Below are positions 6,675 through 14,561 of a stretch of 19,915 bases of DNA, piece after piece. The notes below the pieces were generated by a model. It was not told the DNA's origin. It saw only the letters and a list, made by a program, of their open reading frames with translations, and did not search any database. Made by a program: the position numbers and the translations under genes. Source of the stretch: JBBQRS01 sp038214535 (GTDB taxonomy: Bacteria > Chloroflexota > Anaerolineae > CG2-30-64-16); the NCBI GenBank assembly GCA_038214535.1, contig JBBQRS010000088.1, forward strand, positions 1-19,915, written 5' to 3'. The first letter of the stretch is position 1; every line of letters begins with the position of its first letter.

Positions 6675-7119
6675 GATTGACGTAATGCCGCCGCTGCAAT
6701 GGGCGACGCTGCTAGCAAGGCTAACGTTCATGCACAGATTCAGCACTGAGTTCCGCAACGCCGCCAGTACTTCCGACGGTCTGATGCAAGGTGGCAGCCG
6801 GCTTGCTGCCCTACAATATGCCATCCGACCCTCAAGACGGCGCCAGGTAAGTAGTGGGCGTGTCTTCTCCACTTATGCGGGCGCGGATCCCTCTCAACTG
6901 CGCCGCCCCTTACCTTCCGACGGTGATTTAGCCGCGCCATTGGTTCCCCGGCGGTTAAATTGGCCGCTTGCGTTTTCTGCGGGCCACCCGGCCCATGTGA
7001 AAGGAGCATAGAGCTCGCCGCCATACAGCAGCAGCCAAACGTGCAATCTGCCCGCTGCATTCTCTGGCTTAGAGAATGCGTTCCAATTTCTTGTAACACT
7101 CACCAGGGAGGAAAAAGTC
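6675..7119 (+). promoter_or_regulatory. Long structured 5' leader of the ABC operon (no gene seen)
   Basis: About 445 nt between the promoter and ATG 7120 hold no convincing gene. Several helices can be drawn: GGCAGC-CGGCTT-GCTGCC near 6793-6810; GGTAAG (6846-6851) with CTTACC (6909-6914), extended by GGGCG (6856-6860) with CGCCC (6904-6908); GGGCC-ACCC-GGCCC near 6980-6993; and a 9-bp stem GCATTCTCT (7057-7065) with AGAGAATGC (7071-7079). TTCCGACGGT occurs twice (6771-6780, 6915-6924). GGGAGGAAAAAG precedes the start codon. None of this matches a riboswitch class that I recognise. Confidence 0.4.
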
Positions 7120-8541
7120 ATGTCAACCAAGCTTTCGCGCAGATCGTTCTTGCGCATCGCCGCCGGCGCTGCCGGCGCTTCGGCCATCGCCGCGTGCGCC
7201 GCCCCCGCTGCGCCCGCAGTCCAGGCCCCCGCAGCGCCTGCTGAACCCGCAGTCGCGACTGAAGCCCCGGCCGCACCCGCCGCAGAAGAACCTACGGCTG
7301 CACCCGCCGCAGCAGCAGCAACCGCGACCGTTGAATGGTGGGACGCACAGACCGGTGTGGATCAAGAAGTCACCGAGAAGATGATCGCCACCTTCATGGA
7401 AGAAAATCCGGACATCAAGATTAACCGGACCTACATCGCCCAGAGCCAGAACACGCAGGCGAACGACAAGCTGTTAACGTCCATCGCCGCGGGCGAGCCG
7501 CCCGACATGTTCAAGTTCGACCGCTTCATCGTGGCGCAGTTCGCCGCACAGGGCTTCCTGACCGACCTCACCGCCTACGCGGAAGCATCCGGCGTGAAGG
7601 CCGAGGACTTCTGGGATTTCGCCTGGCAAGAAGCGAACTACCTGGACAAGCTCTATGCGCTGCCCCTGGACACCGATACCCGCGCCCTCTGGTACAACAA
7701 GGACCTCTTCACCGCGGCCGGGCTCGATCCGGAGAAACCGCCGCAGAACGTCCAGGAACTGCAAGACATGTCCGACGCGCTGACGGAAAAAGGCGCCGGC
7801 GACCGTATCACCCGCTGGGGCTTCCTGCCCACCGCCGATCAGGCCTGGACCTATACCTACGGCTTCGCCTGGAAGGGCGAATTCCAGGATGCGGCCACCC
7901 GCAAGATCACGTGCGCCCATCCCCAGATCGTGGAATCCATGCAGTGGCTCAAGGGTTACGCAGACCATGTCGGCGTAGACAACATTGATGCCTTCGTCGC
8001 AGCCTGCCAGGGCAGCAACTGCAACGATCAGAACGACTACTTCTGGACGGGCCAGGCCGCCATGGTCGTCAGCGGCGACTGGAAAGTCGCGCAGGCCAAG
8101 CGGTACAAACCCGATACGAACTTCGGTGTGGTCCCCATGCCCGGCCCCGATGGCCCGGCGCCCCATGCGAGTTGGGCCGGCGGCTGGAGCTACGTCATGC
8201 CCACCGGCGCCAAGAACCCGGACGCAGGCTGGAAAGTCCTGAACTGGACGTGCGGCCCGGTCGGCCAGGCCATATTCAACAAGGCAACCTACCACATCCC
8301 AACCAACAGGCAAGCCGCCGCGGATGCGTACTTCGTCGAAGACCCGCTCCACAAGGTCTTCATGGATCTGCTGCCCGTATCACATACCCGGCCGCCGATC
8401 CCCGCAGGCAGCCTCCTCTGGGATTCGCTGGTCGCATCTCGCGATGAGATCATCCACGGCCAGAAGGAACCGGAAGCGTCTCTGCAAGCCGTAGACGACA
8501 AGGTCAATGCCGAACTGGAGAAGCTGGGCTACCTCAGCTAA
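7120..8541 (+). CDS. ABC transporter sugar-binding lipoprotein (family 1 extracellular solute-binding protein)
   Basis: The 473-residue protein starts with a twin-arginine signal (SRRSFLRIA) and a lipobox ending IAAC, with Cys26 as the lipidated residue. It should be exported folded by Tat and anchored outside the membrane. Residues 27-72 form a low-complexity Ala/Pro/Glu linker. The binding domain begins at VEWWDAQTG and continues with ETKMIATFMEEN-type and GEPPDMFKF motifs, then GQAAMVVSGDW and a WAGGWSYVMP stretch, typical of CUT1 oligosaccharide binders. A strong GGGAGG site precedes ATG 7120. It is the first gene of an operon with two permeases, and a perfect 18-bp hairpin separates it from them, as in systems that over-express the binding protein. 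The ligand is unknown; the nearby GH38 gene points to mannosides. Confidence 0.92.
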   Translation: MSTKLSRRSFLRIAAGAAGASAIAACAAPAAPAVQAPAAPAEPAVATEAPAAPAAEEPTAAPAAAAATATVEWWDAQTGVDQEVTEKMIATFMEENPDIKINRTYIAQSQNTQANDKLLTSIAAGEPPDMFKFDRFIVAQFAAQGFLTDLTAYAEASGVKAEDFWDFAWQEANYLDKLYALPLDTDTRALWYNKDLFTAAGLDPEKPPQNVQELQDMSDALTEKGAGDRITRWGFLPTADQAWTYTYGFAWKGEFQDAATRKITCAHPQIVESMQWLKGYADHVGVDNIDAFVAACQGSNCNDQNDYFWTGQAAMVVSGDWKVAQAKRYKPDTNFGVVPMPGPDGPAPHASWAGGWSYVMPTGAKNPDAGWKVLNWTCGPVGQAIFNKATYHIPTNRQAAADAYFVEDPLHKVFMDLLPVSHTRPPIPAGSLLWDSLVASRDEIIHGQKEPEASLQAVDDKVNAELEKLGYLS

Positions 8542-8556
8542 TCTCTTGATTAACCA

Positions 8557-8595
8557 TCTGGCGACGCGAGTTCGCTGCGAACTCGCGTCGCCAGA
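8557..8595 (+). terminator. Perfect 18-bp intercistronic hairpin
   Basis: An 18-bp perfect stem (8557-8574 with 8578-8595) closed by a CTG triloop lies 15 nt after the binding-protein stop and 26 nt before the permease start. It is followed by CAAAACCCC rather than a U-run. Its position suggests partial termination or 3'-end protection that lowers permease output relative to the binding protein, as known for malE-malF intergenic hairpins. Confidence 0.65.
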
Positions 8596-8621
8596 CAAAA
8601 CCCCTCGAACAGGAAAACCGG

Positions 8622-9569
8622 ATGACCGCATCAAGTCAAATTGAAGCCGCACCCCCTCGTTCGCCACGTTGGTCACGCAAGAGCCGGCGCAACACTTTTT
8701 GGGGCATTCTTTTCGCATCGCCGTGGCTCATCGGTCTGGCGCTCTTCTGGGTGGGGCCGATCATCGCCTCGTTCTACTACAGCTTTACAGAGTTCAACGC
8801 GATCAAAACGCCTGTATTCATCGGCCTCACGAACTACGTGGACATGTTCACCAAGGATGACCTGTTTTGGACGGGTGTATATAATACGCTCTATTTTGCC
8901 GTCGTTTCGATCCCGTTAGCCATTATCACGGCCTTCGGGTTGGCGCTCCTCCTCAACGCCAAAATCCGCGGCCAAACCTTCTACCGCACCGTGTATTATC
9001 TGCCCGTGCTGGTGCCGGAAGTCGCCCTTGCCCTGGTGTGGATCTACCTGTTCAACCCGGCAACCGGGCTGATCAACGTCCCGTTTGACTGGTTGGGCAT
9101 CCGTGGGCCGTGCTGGAACGCCTGTCCGCAATGGGCCAAACCCACCATGGTGCTCCTCGCGCTCTGGATCATCGGCAATCAGGTGGTGCTCTATCTGGCG
9201 GGTCTGCAAGACGTACCGCAAGAGCTCAACGATGCGGCATCCGTAGACGGGGCCAACGCGTTCCACCGCTTCCTCAACGTCACCCTGCCGATCATGACGC
9301 CGGTGATTTTCTTTCACCTGGTGACATCGGTCATCGGCGCATTCCAGTTCTTCACCATCCCGTTCATTATGACCGGCGGCACCGGCGCACCCGCCAACAG
9401 CCTGATGTTCTACTCCATCCTGCTTTATAAGAACGCGTTTGCCTATTTCAAGATGGGCTATGCATCGGCGATGGCCTGGTTGATGTTCGTGGTCATCCTG
9501 GGCATTACCCTGGTGATTTTCGCGAGCGCCCGACGCTGGGTCTACTACGGTGGTGTTGACCTTTCATAG
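8622..9569 (+). CDS. CUT1 sugar ABC transporter permease (MalF-type)
   Basis: This 315-residue inner-membrane protein has a basic cytoplasmic start, a first membrane helix (LFASPWLIGLALFWVGPI) and about six helices in all. The ATPase-docking EAA loop reads DAASVDGANAFHRFLNVTLP, with the conserved Asp-Gly-Ala. It pairs with the next permease to form the channel for the sugar bound by the upstream lipoprotein. AGGAAAA precedes ATG 8622. The following gene begins 15 nt after its stop. No nucleotide-binding subunit is encoded in the cluster, so an ATPase from elsewhere, such as a shared MsmK/UgpC type, must energise it. Confidence 0.92.
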   Translation: MTASSQIEAAPPRSPRWSRKSRRNTFWGILFASPWLIGLALFWVGPIIASFYYSFTEFNAIKTPVFIGLTNYVDMFTKDDLFWTGVYNTLYFAVVSIPLAIITAFGLALLLNAKIRGQTFYRTVYYLPVLVPEVALALVWIYLFNPATGLINVPFDWLGIRGPCWNACPQWAKPTMVLLALWIIGNQVVLYLAGLQDVPQELNDAASVDGANAFHRFLNVTLPIMTPVIFFHLVTSVIGAFQFFTIPFIMTGGTGAPANSLMFYSILLYKNAFAYFKMGYASAMAWLMFVVILGITLVIFASARRWVYYGGVDLS

Positions 9570-9583
9570 AGGAGAAGTCGTTG

Positions 9584-10465
9584 ATGACGACGCCAGTCAC
9601 AGAAGTCATTCCAAAACAAAGCAGCGCCACCTTGACCGACGCTAAGCACACACTACGCAACAGCCTGAAGCACGCGGTGCTGTTGCCTGCGGCGTTTCTT
9701 TTCCTGTTGCCCTTCATCTGGATGCTATCCACATCGTTGAAATCCGATGCACAGCTCTTCACCTATCCGCCCGTCTGGATCCCAAATCCCGTCCAGTTTT
9801 CCAACTATCCCAACGCGGTCAACTATATCCCGTTCTTCCTCTACCTGAAGAACACGTTGACCATTACGGTCTTCAGCGTGATCGGCGCGACGATCTCCTG
9901 CTCGCTGGTCGCTTACAGTCTTGCGCGCATCCAGTGGCCTGGCCGCAAGCTCTTGACCCTGCTGACCATCGCGACGCTGATGCTGCCCTACCAGGTCACG
10001 CTGATCCCCGTGTTCTTGATCTTCAAGCGGCTGGGCATGGTCGGTGATCTGCGCCCGTTGATTTTGCCGCAGTTTTTCGGGGTGGCTTACTACATCTTCT
10101 TGCTGCGCCAGTTTTTCGCGACGATTCCGATGGAATTATCCGAAGCCGCCTACGTAGACGGCGCGAACGAGTTCCGCATCTACTGGGCGATCATCCTGCC
10201 CCTGGCCAAGCCGGCGCTCGCCACCATCGCCGTCTTCCAGTTCATCGCTTCCTGGCGCGACTATCTGGGCCCGTTGATTTACCTCAACGACCAGAAGCTC
10301 TACACGCTCTCGCTGGGGTTGCAACAATACAGCGGGCAATACGGTCGTGAATGGGGTCTCCTGATGGCAGCCTCGGTGCTCTTTACCTTGCCCGTGATTA
10401 TCATCTTCTTCTTCACGCAGAAGACCTTCGTGCAGGGCGTCACGCTCTCCGGCATCAAGGGGTAA
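9584..10465 (+). CDS. CUT1 sugar ABC transporter permease (MalG-type)
   Basis: This 293-residue membrane protein has a first helix followed by the family hallmark WMLSTSLKSD and an EAA loop EAAYVDGANEFRIYWAIILPLAKP. It ends with the usual FFFTQKTFVQGVTLSGIKG tail of MalG-type permeases (shown in part). It is the second half of the transmembrane channel. GGAGAA (9571-9576) lies 7 nt before ATG 9584; a TTG at 9581 is also possible but is too close to that site. The stop is followed 54 nt later by a strong hairpin, which ends the transport operon. Confidence 0.92.
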   Translation: MTTPVTEVIPKQSSATLTDAKHTLRNSLKHAVLLPAAFLFLLPFIWMLSTSLKSDAQLFTYPPVWIPNPVQFSNYPNAVNYIPFFLYLKNTLTITVFSVIGATISCSLVAYSLARIQWPGRKLLTLLTIATLMLPYQVTLIPVFLIFKRLGMVGDLRPLILPQFFGVAYYIFLLRQFFATIPMELSEAAYVDGANEFRIYWAIILPLAKPALATIAVFQFIASWRDYLGPLIYLNDQKLYTLSLGLQQYSGQYGREWGLLMAASVLFTLPVIIIFFFTQKTFVQGVTLSGIKG

Positions 10466-10519
10466 TCCACCGACTCTTTATTCACTCCTTTTCAGTCCAC
10501 GCGCTAAAGGACCAAAATC

Positions 10520-10554
10520 CACTCGCGGAGTGTACTCCGCGAGTGCTGACTTTT
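10520..10554 (+). terminator. Terminator of the transport operon
   Basis: CACTCGCGGAGT (10520-10531) and ACTCCGCGAGTG (10534-10545) form a perfect 12-bp stem around GT (in practice a tetraloop once the closing pair opens). TTTT at 10551-10554 follows after CTGAC. This fits a rho-independent terminator after the permease genes. The CGCGGAGTG core recurs in the hairpin at 18238-18269. Confidence 0.7.
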
Positions 10555-10556
10555 AT

Positions 10557-10585
10557 CGCCGAAAAAACCGGCTAAACGCTTCGAC
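10557..10585. repeat. Degenerate half-copy of the 5082-5205 repeat
   Basis: The segment reading CGCCGAAAAAACCGGCTAAA then CGCTTCGACTT resembles 5141-5171 (GCCGCAAAAACCGGGCTAAA then GCCTCGACTCC), differing by a few substitutions and a one-base gap. The left half of the element is missing here. Together with the terminator before it and the promoter after it, this accounts for the gap between the permease and the second toxin-antitoxin module. Confidence 0.5.
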
Positions 10586-10618
10586 TTCAGTCACATCTGG
10601 AACCCGTGTCTGCCATAC

Positions 10619-10647
10619 TTGACGAAACCAACCTTCGACCCTAGAAT
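10619..10647 (+). promoter_or_regulatory. Promoter of the Phd/PIN module
   Basis: TTGACG (10619-10624) and TAGAAT (10642-10647) each match consensus at five of six positions with a 17-bp spacer. The start site would be near 10654, inside the left arm of the inverted repeat. The layout mirrors the promoter of the first toxin-antitoxin module at 1024-1052. Confidence 0.7.
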
Positions 10648-10679
10648 AGTAGCCACACAAGGAGTTGAATGTGGCTACT
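10648..10679. promoter_or_regulatory. 10-bp inverted repeat: candidate operator of the Phd/PIN module
   Basis: AGTAGCCACA (10648-10657) and TGTGGCTACT (10670-10679) are perfect reverse complements with a 12-nt spacer that contains AAGGAG. The left arm abuts the -10 box and the right arm covers the GTG start. Centre-to-centre spacing is 22 bp, about two helical turns, as expected for paired dimers of a Phd-type repressor on one DNA face. Confidence 0.65.
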
Positions 10680-10973
10680 TCGCGTAAAAAACCGGGCGAC
10701 GCGCCGTCCGAAATCGGCGTGCGTGAACTGAAGAACCAGGCCTCGCGCATCCTGCGCACCGTGCAGGAAGAACGCGCCGAATACGTCGTCACCGTGCGGG
10801 GCAAGCCGGTCGCCGTATTGCGCGCCCTGACCGAGGAAGACCGCGACCGCCAGGCTCACGCCGCGGTCGAACAGGAGCTCCAGGCAATGGCCGGGCTGGC
10901 GGTGCAGATCGCCGCGGGCTGGCAGTCGCCACGCTCCGCGGTGGAGTTGGTCGCAGAACAGAGGCGGCCCTGA
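10671..10973 (+). CDS. Phd/YefM-family antitoxin
   Basis: The 100-residue product contains the Phd/YefM DNA-binding motif: IGVRELKNQASRILRTVQEERAEYVVTVRGKPVAVL, seen here as VRELKNQ (helix), an E-x-x-x-VVT strand and the RGKPVAVL turn. The C-terminal half is helical and would bind the toxin. GTG 10671 is the best start because AAGGAG (10659-10664) is 6 nt away; an in-frame TTG at 10665 is too close and ATG 10669 is out of frame. Its TGA overlaps the toxin ATG by one base (TGATG), showing coupling. It is expected to repress its own promoter through the inverted repeat that covers the GTG. The module sits between the sugar permeases and the mannosidase. Confidence 0.88.
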   Translation: MATSRKKPGDAPSEIGVRELKNQASRILRTVQEERAEYVVTVRGKPVAVLRALTEEDRDRQAHAAVEQELQAMAGLAVQIAAGWQSPRSAVELVAEQRRP

Positions 10974-11380
10974 TGCCGGTGATTGACGCCAGCGTATACG
11001 TCGCGCTGAGCAACGCCGGAGAGGCGGCGCACGCGGCCAGCTTCGCATGGCTCCGCCGCACGATCGAAGAAGGGGCCGCCATCACCGCGCCAAATATCAT
11101 TCTCGCAGAAGTCGCGGCCGCGCTGAGTCGTGGTCTGGGCGATCCTGCATTGGCGCTTCAAGCAGTAGCAACCTTACAACAGTCAAAGATTATCACCCTG
11201 ATGCCGGTCTCTCAATCGCTTGCGGAGTTGGCCGCGGTGATTGCCGCGCAACATCGCATCCGGGGCTGTGACGCGATTTATGTGGCGTTGGCGCAACAGA
11301 CCGGCGACGCCCTGGTGACGCTCGACCAGCAGCAACTAGCCCGCGGCGCGGCTGTGGTCTCCACCCACCCGCCGTTATGA
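10973..11380 (+). CDS. vapC: PIN-domain toxin (VapC ribonuclease)
   Basis: This 135-residue PIN protein has a full acidic set: Asp5 in VIDASVYVAL, Glu46 in LAEVAAAL, Asp100 in RGCDAIYVALA and Asp118 in VTLDQQQL. These residues chelate Mg2+ in VapC RNases, which usually cut tRNA or rRNA. The last motif (LVTLDQQL) is standard for VapC. Its ATG at 10973 overlaps the antitoxin stop by one base. It is unlike the first PIN toxin of the window in sequence and carries a different antitoxin class, so the two modules are independent acquisitions. A 21-bp hairpin follows 9 nt after its stop. Confidence 0.9.
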   Translation: MPVIDASVYVALSNAGEAAHAASFAWLRRTIEEGAAITAPNIILAEVAAALSRGLGDPALALQAVATLQQSKIITLMPVSQSLAELAAVIAAQHRIRGCDAIYVALAQQTGDALVTLDQQQLARGAAVVSTHPPL

Positions 11381-11389
11381 CTTTCTTCT

Positions 11390-11443
11390 TCACCACAAAG
11401 AAACGAAGAAGATTCTCTAAAATTCTTCGTTTCTTTGTGGTGA
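11390..11443. repeat. 21-bp perfect hairpin, CTTCGTTTC family copy 1
   Basis: The arms at 11390-11410 and 11423-11443 are perfect reverse complements over 21 bp with a 12-nt loop. One strand is purine-rich (ACCACAAAGAAACGAAGAA), the other pyrimidine-rich. The arms match those of the hairpin at 14562-14618 except for CTTTG versus CCTTCG-type changes that are kept complementary. It lies between the PIN toxin and the mannosidase and has no U-run of terminator type. Confidence 0.75.
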
Positions 11444-11470
11444 GAATCGTAAATCACACTGGAGGCATGA

Positions 11471-14400
11471 ATGACCCTCAATCCTGAATGGCTGCACCGC
11501 TTGCTCAACTGGCGGCGCGAGCTACCGAAACACTTCTACACCCCCCTGGGCGCAGTCGAGTGGAGCGGCTACACGACCACCGACGTCCTATCGCCCGCCG
11601 ACGCGAAGCAGGGCAAGTTCGCTCCGATGCCCGCCGGCACGGCCTGGGGCAAGAAATGGGACTACGGCTGGTTCAAGGGCAGCCTGAAGTTGCCTGCGGA
11701 GGCCGTCGGCAAGCGTATCGTCTTGCAACCCGAAATCGGCGGCCAAACACTGATGTGGGCCGATGGCCGGCTGTTGGGCTGCCGCGACCGCGAACACGAA
11801 AATGTGACGCTGGCGATGCGCGGCGTGGCCGGGAAGCAATACGACCTGCTGGCGAACTGTTACGCCGGTCACGGCGAGCGGATTGTCGGTGAAGGCCCGG
11901 TGCCCTATGGCGTCTCCGGCGTGCCCGAGCCGCCCGAACCGATCACCCGGATGGGTGAAACCACCTTCGGCGTCTGGAACGAAGACTTTTACCAGCTCTG
12001 GCTCGATGTGGAGACCCTCTACCAGACGCGGGAAGTGTTGGACCCCGATAGCCTGCGCGTGGCCGAGATTGACGCCGGGCTGAAAGACTTCACGTTGATC
12101 GCCGACATGGAACTGCCATTCGACGAGATGGCCGAGACGGTGCGCCGGGCGCGCAAGCGGCTACAACCGCTGCTGGAATGCACCAACGGCTCCACCTCGC
12201 CGCTGCTCTACACCATTGGGCACGGCCACATGGACGTGGCGTGGTTGTGGCGGCTGCGCGAGACGGAGTTCAAGATCACCGGCACCATCGCCAACCAGCT
12301 CGAGCTGGCCGCCGAATACCCCGAGCACAAGTTCATCCAGAGCCAGCCGCACCTGTTCTGGATGATCCAGACCCTTTACCCCGAAGTATACGACGAGGTC
12401 AAGGCCGCGGTACGGGCGGGCCACATCGTGCCCGAAGGCGGCATGTGGGTCGAGGCCGATACCAACCTTTCCGGCGGCGAGGCGCTGATCCGCCAGTTCC
12501 TCTACGGCAAGCGCTTCTTCCGCGACGAGTTCGGCGTGGAGTGCGAGCTGCTGTGGCTGCCCGATGTGTTCGGTTACTCCGGCCAGATGCCGCAGATCAT
12601 GCGCGGATGCGGCATCCAGTATTTCGCCACACAAAAAATCTTCTGGACCTACAACGGCGGCGACAAGTTCCCGTATAACCTCTTCACGTGGCAGGGTATT
12701 GACGGCAGCGAGGTGCTGGCGCACATCTTCAACGACTATAACAGCGACACCGATCCGAAGGCGCTCACCCAGCGCTGGCGCGACCGGGTGCAGAAAGATG
12801 ACCTGAAGAGCATGGTGCTGGCGTTCGGCTGGGGCGATGGCGGCGGCGGGCCCACCCGCGACCACCTGGAGTTCCTACGCCGCGCGGGTAACCTGGAGGG
12901 CATCCCCCGCACACAGATGGCGTCCCCCATCGCGTTCTTCAAAGACGTGGAGCAAGACGGCATCCCCGACGCGCACTACGTGGGCGAGTTGTATTTCCAA
13001 GCCCATCGCGGCACCTACACCTCACAGGCGAAGACCAAGCGCAACAACCGCAAGGCCGAACTCGCGCTGCGCGAGGCCGAAATGTGGAATGCGACGGCGC
13101 AGGCGCTGCACAAGGGCGCCTATCCGTGGCAAACCTTCGATGAAACGTGGCGCACCGTGATGCTGCACCAGTTCCACGACATCCTGCCCGGCTCCAGCAT
13201 CCAGGCGGTCTACACCGAGGCCGAGGCCGCGATGGGCGGGGTCATCGAGACCGCCGAGACGGTCGCGCAGGCCGCGCGCGAGGCGTTGACGGAAGGCTCC
13301 AGCGCGGTGACGGCCTTCAACTCGCTCTCATGGACGCGCAAGGCGCTGGTGTTCCTGCCGTCCGGCGCGACCGGGCTGGTCGGCCCCGATGGTCAGGTCG
13401 CGCCGGTACAGGCCACCGCCGAGGGCGACGCCTGGGCCGAGATCACCGTCCCGTCGTGCGGCTGGGCCACCTACGAAGGCGCAACCGAGACGGCGAACCC
13501 GGAGGTCACGGACGCCGCCGCGGCCAGCCTCAACCCGCCCGTGCTGGAAAACAGCGCCTTGCGGCTGGAGTTCAACGACCGGGGCGAACTGGTCTCGATC
13601 TTCGACAAGGAGATCGGTCGTGAGCTGGCTGCCGCGCCCGGCAACGCCTTCCGCATGTATAAGGACGTGCCCAACTGGTTCGACGCGTGGGACATTGACA
13701 GCATGGCCGAGGCGCAACCCGTGCCGCTCGATGCCCCGGCGACCTTCGAGTTGGTCGCGACCGGGCCGCTGATGGCCGCGCTGCGGATCACGCGCACCCT
13801 GCACGATTCGGAGATGTCACAGGTGGTATCGTTGCGCCGGGGCAGCCGCCGGGCCGATTTCGCCACCGATATCGAGTGGAACGAACGCCACAAGCTGCTC
13901 AAGGTGGCCTTCCCGGTGAATATCTACGCCAACGAAGGCATCCACGAGATCCAGTTCGGCCACATCCGGCGGCCCAACCACCGGTCGCGCCCGTTCGACG
14001 CCAACCGCTTCGAGGTGAGCAACCACAAGTGGACGGCGCTGGCCGAGGAGAATCGCGGCTGCGCCATCCTGAACGAGAGCAAGTACGGCGTCAGCGTGCT
14101 GGGCGACACCATCGCCCTGACGTTGCTCAAGTCGGCGCTCGCGCCCGACCCTGTGGCCGACCTGGGGCATCAGAGCTTCACGTATGCCTTCTACGCGTGG
14201 AACGGCAGCTTCGCCGATAGCGACGTGGTGCGCGAGGGATATGACCTGAACGCGCCGGTACACGTCGTGCCGGGCGACGGCGGGCAGTTCTCGCTGCTCT
14301 CGCTCGATGCGCCGAACGTCGTCGTGGAGACGGTGAAGGCTGCGGAGGATCGGTCGAACACGCTGATCCTACGGCTCTACGAGGCGAAGCGCATGGCGAC

Positions 14401-14554
14401 GCGCTGCACCCTGAAGCTCGGCGTGCCGGTCTACCGAGCCAGCGAGTGCGACATGCTAGAGAACCCGCAGCGCGACCTGGACGCGACGGCCGATAGCATC
14501 GCGCTCGACTTCCGCCCCTTCGAGGTCAAAACCATCCGCGTAAAGCTCGGATAA
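11471..14554 (+). CDS. GH38 alpha-mannosidase
   Basis: The 1027-residue enzyme has the GH38 layout: an N-terminal beta domain (1-240), the catalytic barrel opening with TIGHGHMDVAWLWRLRET, where His253 and Asp255 are Zn ligands by family analogy (HGHMD spans 251-255), the nucleophile Asp365 in LLWLPDVFGYSGQMPQI, a helical domain with MLHQFHDILPGSSIQAVY, and long C-terminal beta domains with GHIRRPNHRSRPFDA. Family members hydrolyse alpha-mannosides with retention, using Zn2+. No signal peptide is present, so it should act in the cytoplasm on sugar imported by the upstream ABC system. GGAGG (11461-11465) lies 5 nt before ATG 11471. No separate promoter was seen between the toxin gene and this one. 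Confidence 0.95.
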   Translation: MTLNPEWLHRLLNWRRELPKHFYTPLGAVEWSGYTTTDVLSPADAKQGKFAPMPAGTAWGKKWDYGWFKGSLKLPAEAVGKRIVLQPEIGGQTLMWADGRLLGCRDREHENVTLAMRGVAGKQYDLLANCYAGHGERIVGEGPVPYGVSGVPEPPEPITRMGETTFGVWNEDFYQLWLDVETLYQTREVLDPDSLRVAEIDAGLKDFTLIADMELPFDEMAETVRRARKRLQPLLECTNGSTSPLLYTIGHGHMDVAWLWRLRETEFKITGTIANQLELAAEYPEHKFIQSQPHLFWMIQTLYPEVYDEVKAAVRAGHIVPEGGMWVEADTNLSGGEALIRQFLYGKRFFRDEFGVECELLWLPDVFGYSGQMPQIMRGCGIQYFATQKIFWTYNGGDKFPYNLFTWQGIDGSEVLAHIFNDYNSDTDPKALTQRWRDRVQKDDLKSMVLAFGWGDGGGGPTRDHLEFLRRAGNLEGIPRTQMASPIAFFKDVEQDGIPDAHYVGELYFQAHRGTYTSQAKTKRNNRKAELALREAEMWNATAQALHKGAYPWQTFDETWRTVMLHQFHDILPGSSIQAVYTEAEAAMGGVIETAETVAQAAREALTEGSSAVTAFNSLSWTRKALVFLPSGATGLVGPDGQVAPVQATAEGDAWAEITVPSCGWATYEGATETANPEVTDAAAASLNPPVLENSALRLEFNDRGELVSIFDKEIGRELAAAPGNAFRMYKDVPNWFDAWDIDSMAEAQPVPLDAPATFELVATGPLMAALRITRTLHDSEMSQVVSLRRGSRRADFATDIEWNERHKLLKVAFPVNIYANEGIHEIQFGHIRRPNHRSRPFDANRFEVSNHKWTALAEENRGCAILNESKYGVSVLGDTIALTLLKSALAPDPVADLGHQSFTYAFYAWNGSFADSDVVREGYDLNAPVHVVPGDGGQFSLLSLDAPNVVVETVKAAEDRSNTLILRLYEAKRMATRCTLKLGVPVYRASECDMLENPQRDLDATADSIALDFRPFEVKTIRVKLG

Positions 14555-14561
14555 ACCCATC

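Noticed and set aside
6042..6872. Minus-strand frame running from the leader into the MFS gene
   Set aside because: No family resemblance, crosses the operon promoter, and overlaps a transporter with strong membrane-helix pattern on the other strand.
6685..7011. Open frame of 108 codons in the leader of the sugar operon
   Set aside because: No ribosome binding site, no domain, and a composition unlike the neighbouring genes; the region folds into several helices instead.
7474..8352. Minus-strand open frame opposite the binding-protein gene
   Set aside because: Antisense shadow: Gly/Val/Arg-rich with no motif, while the plus strand is a clear solute-binding protein.
12161..12865. Long open frame on the minus strand opposite the mannosidase
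   Set aside because: It is a shadow of a high-GC gene; the plus-strand frame has all GH38 motifs and the reverse frame has no recognisable domain or ribosome binding site.
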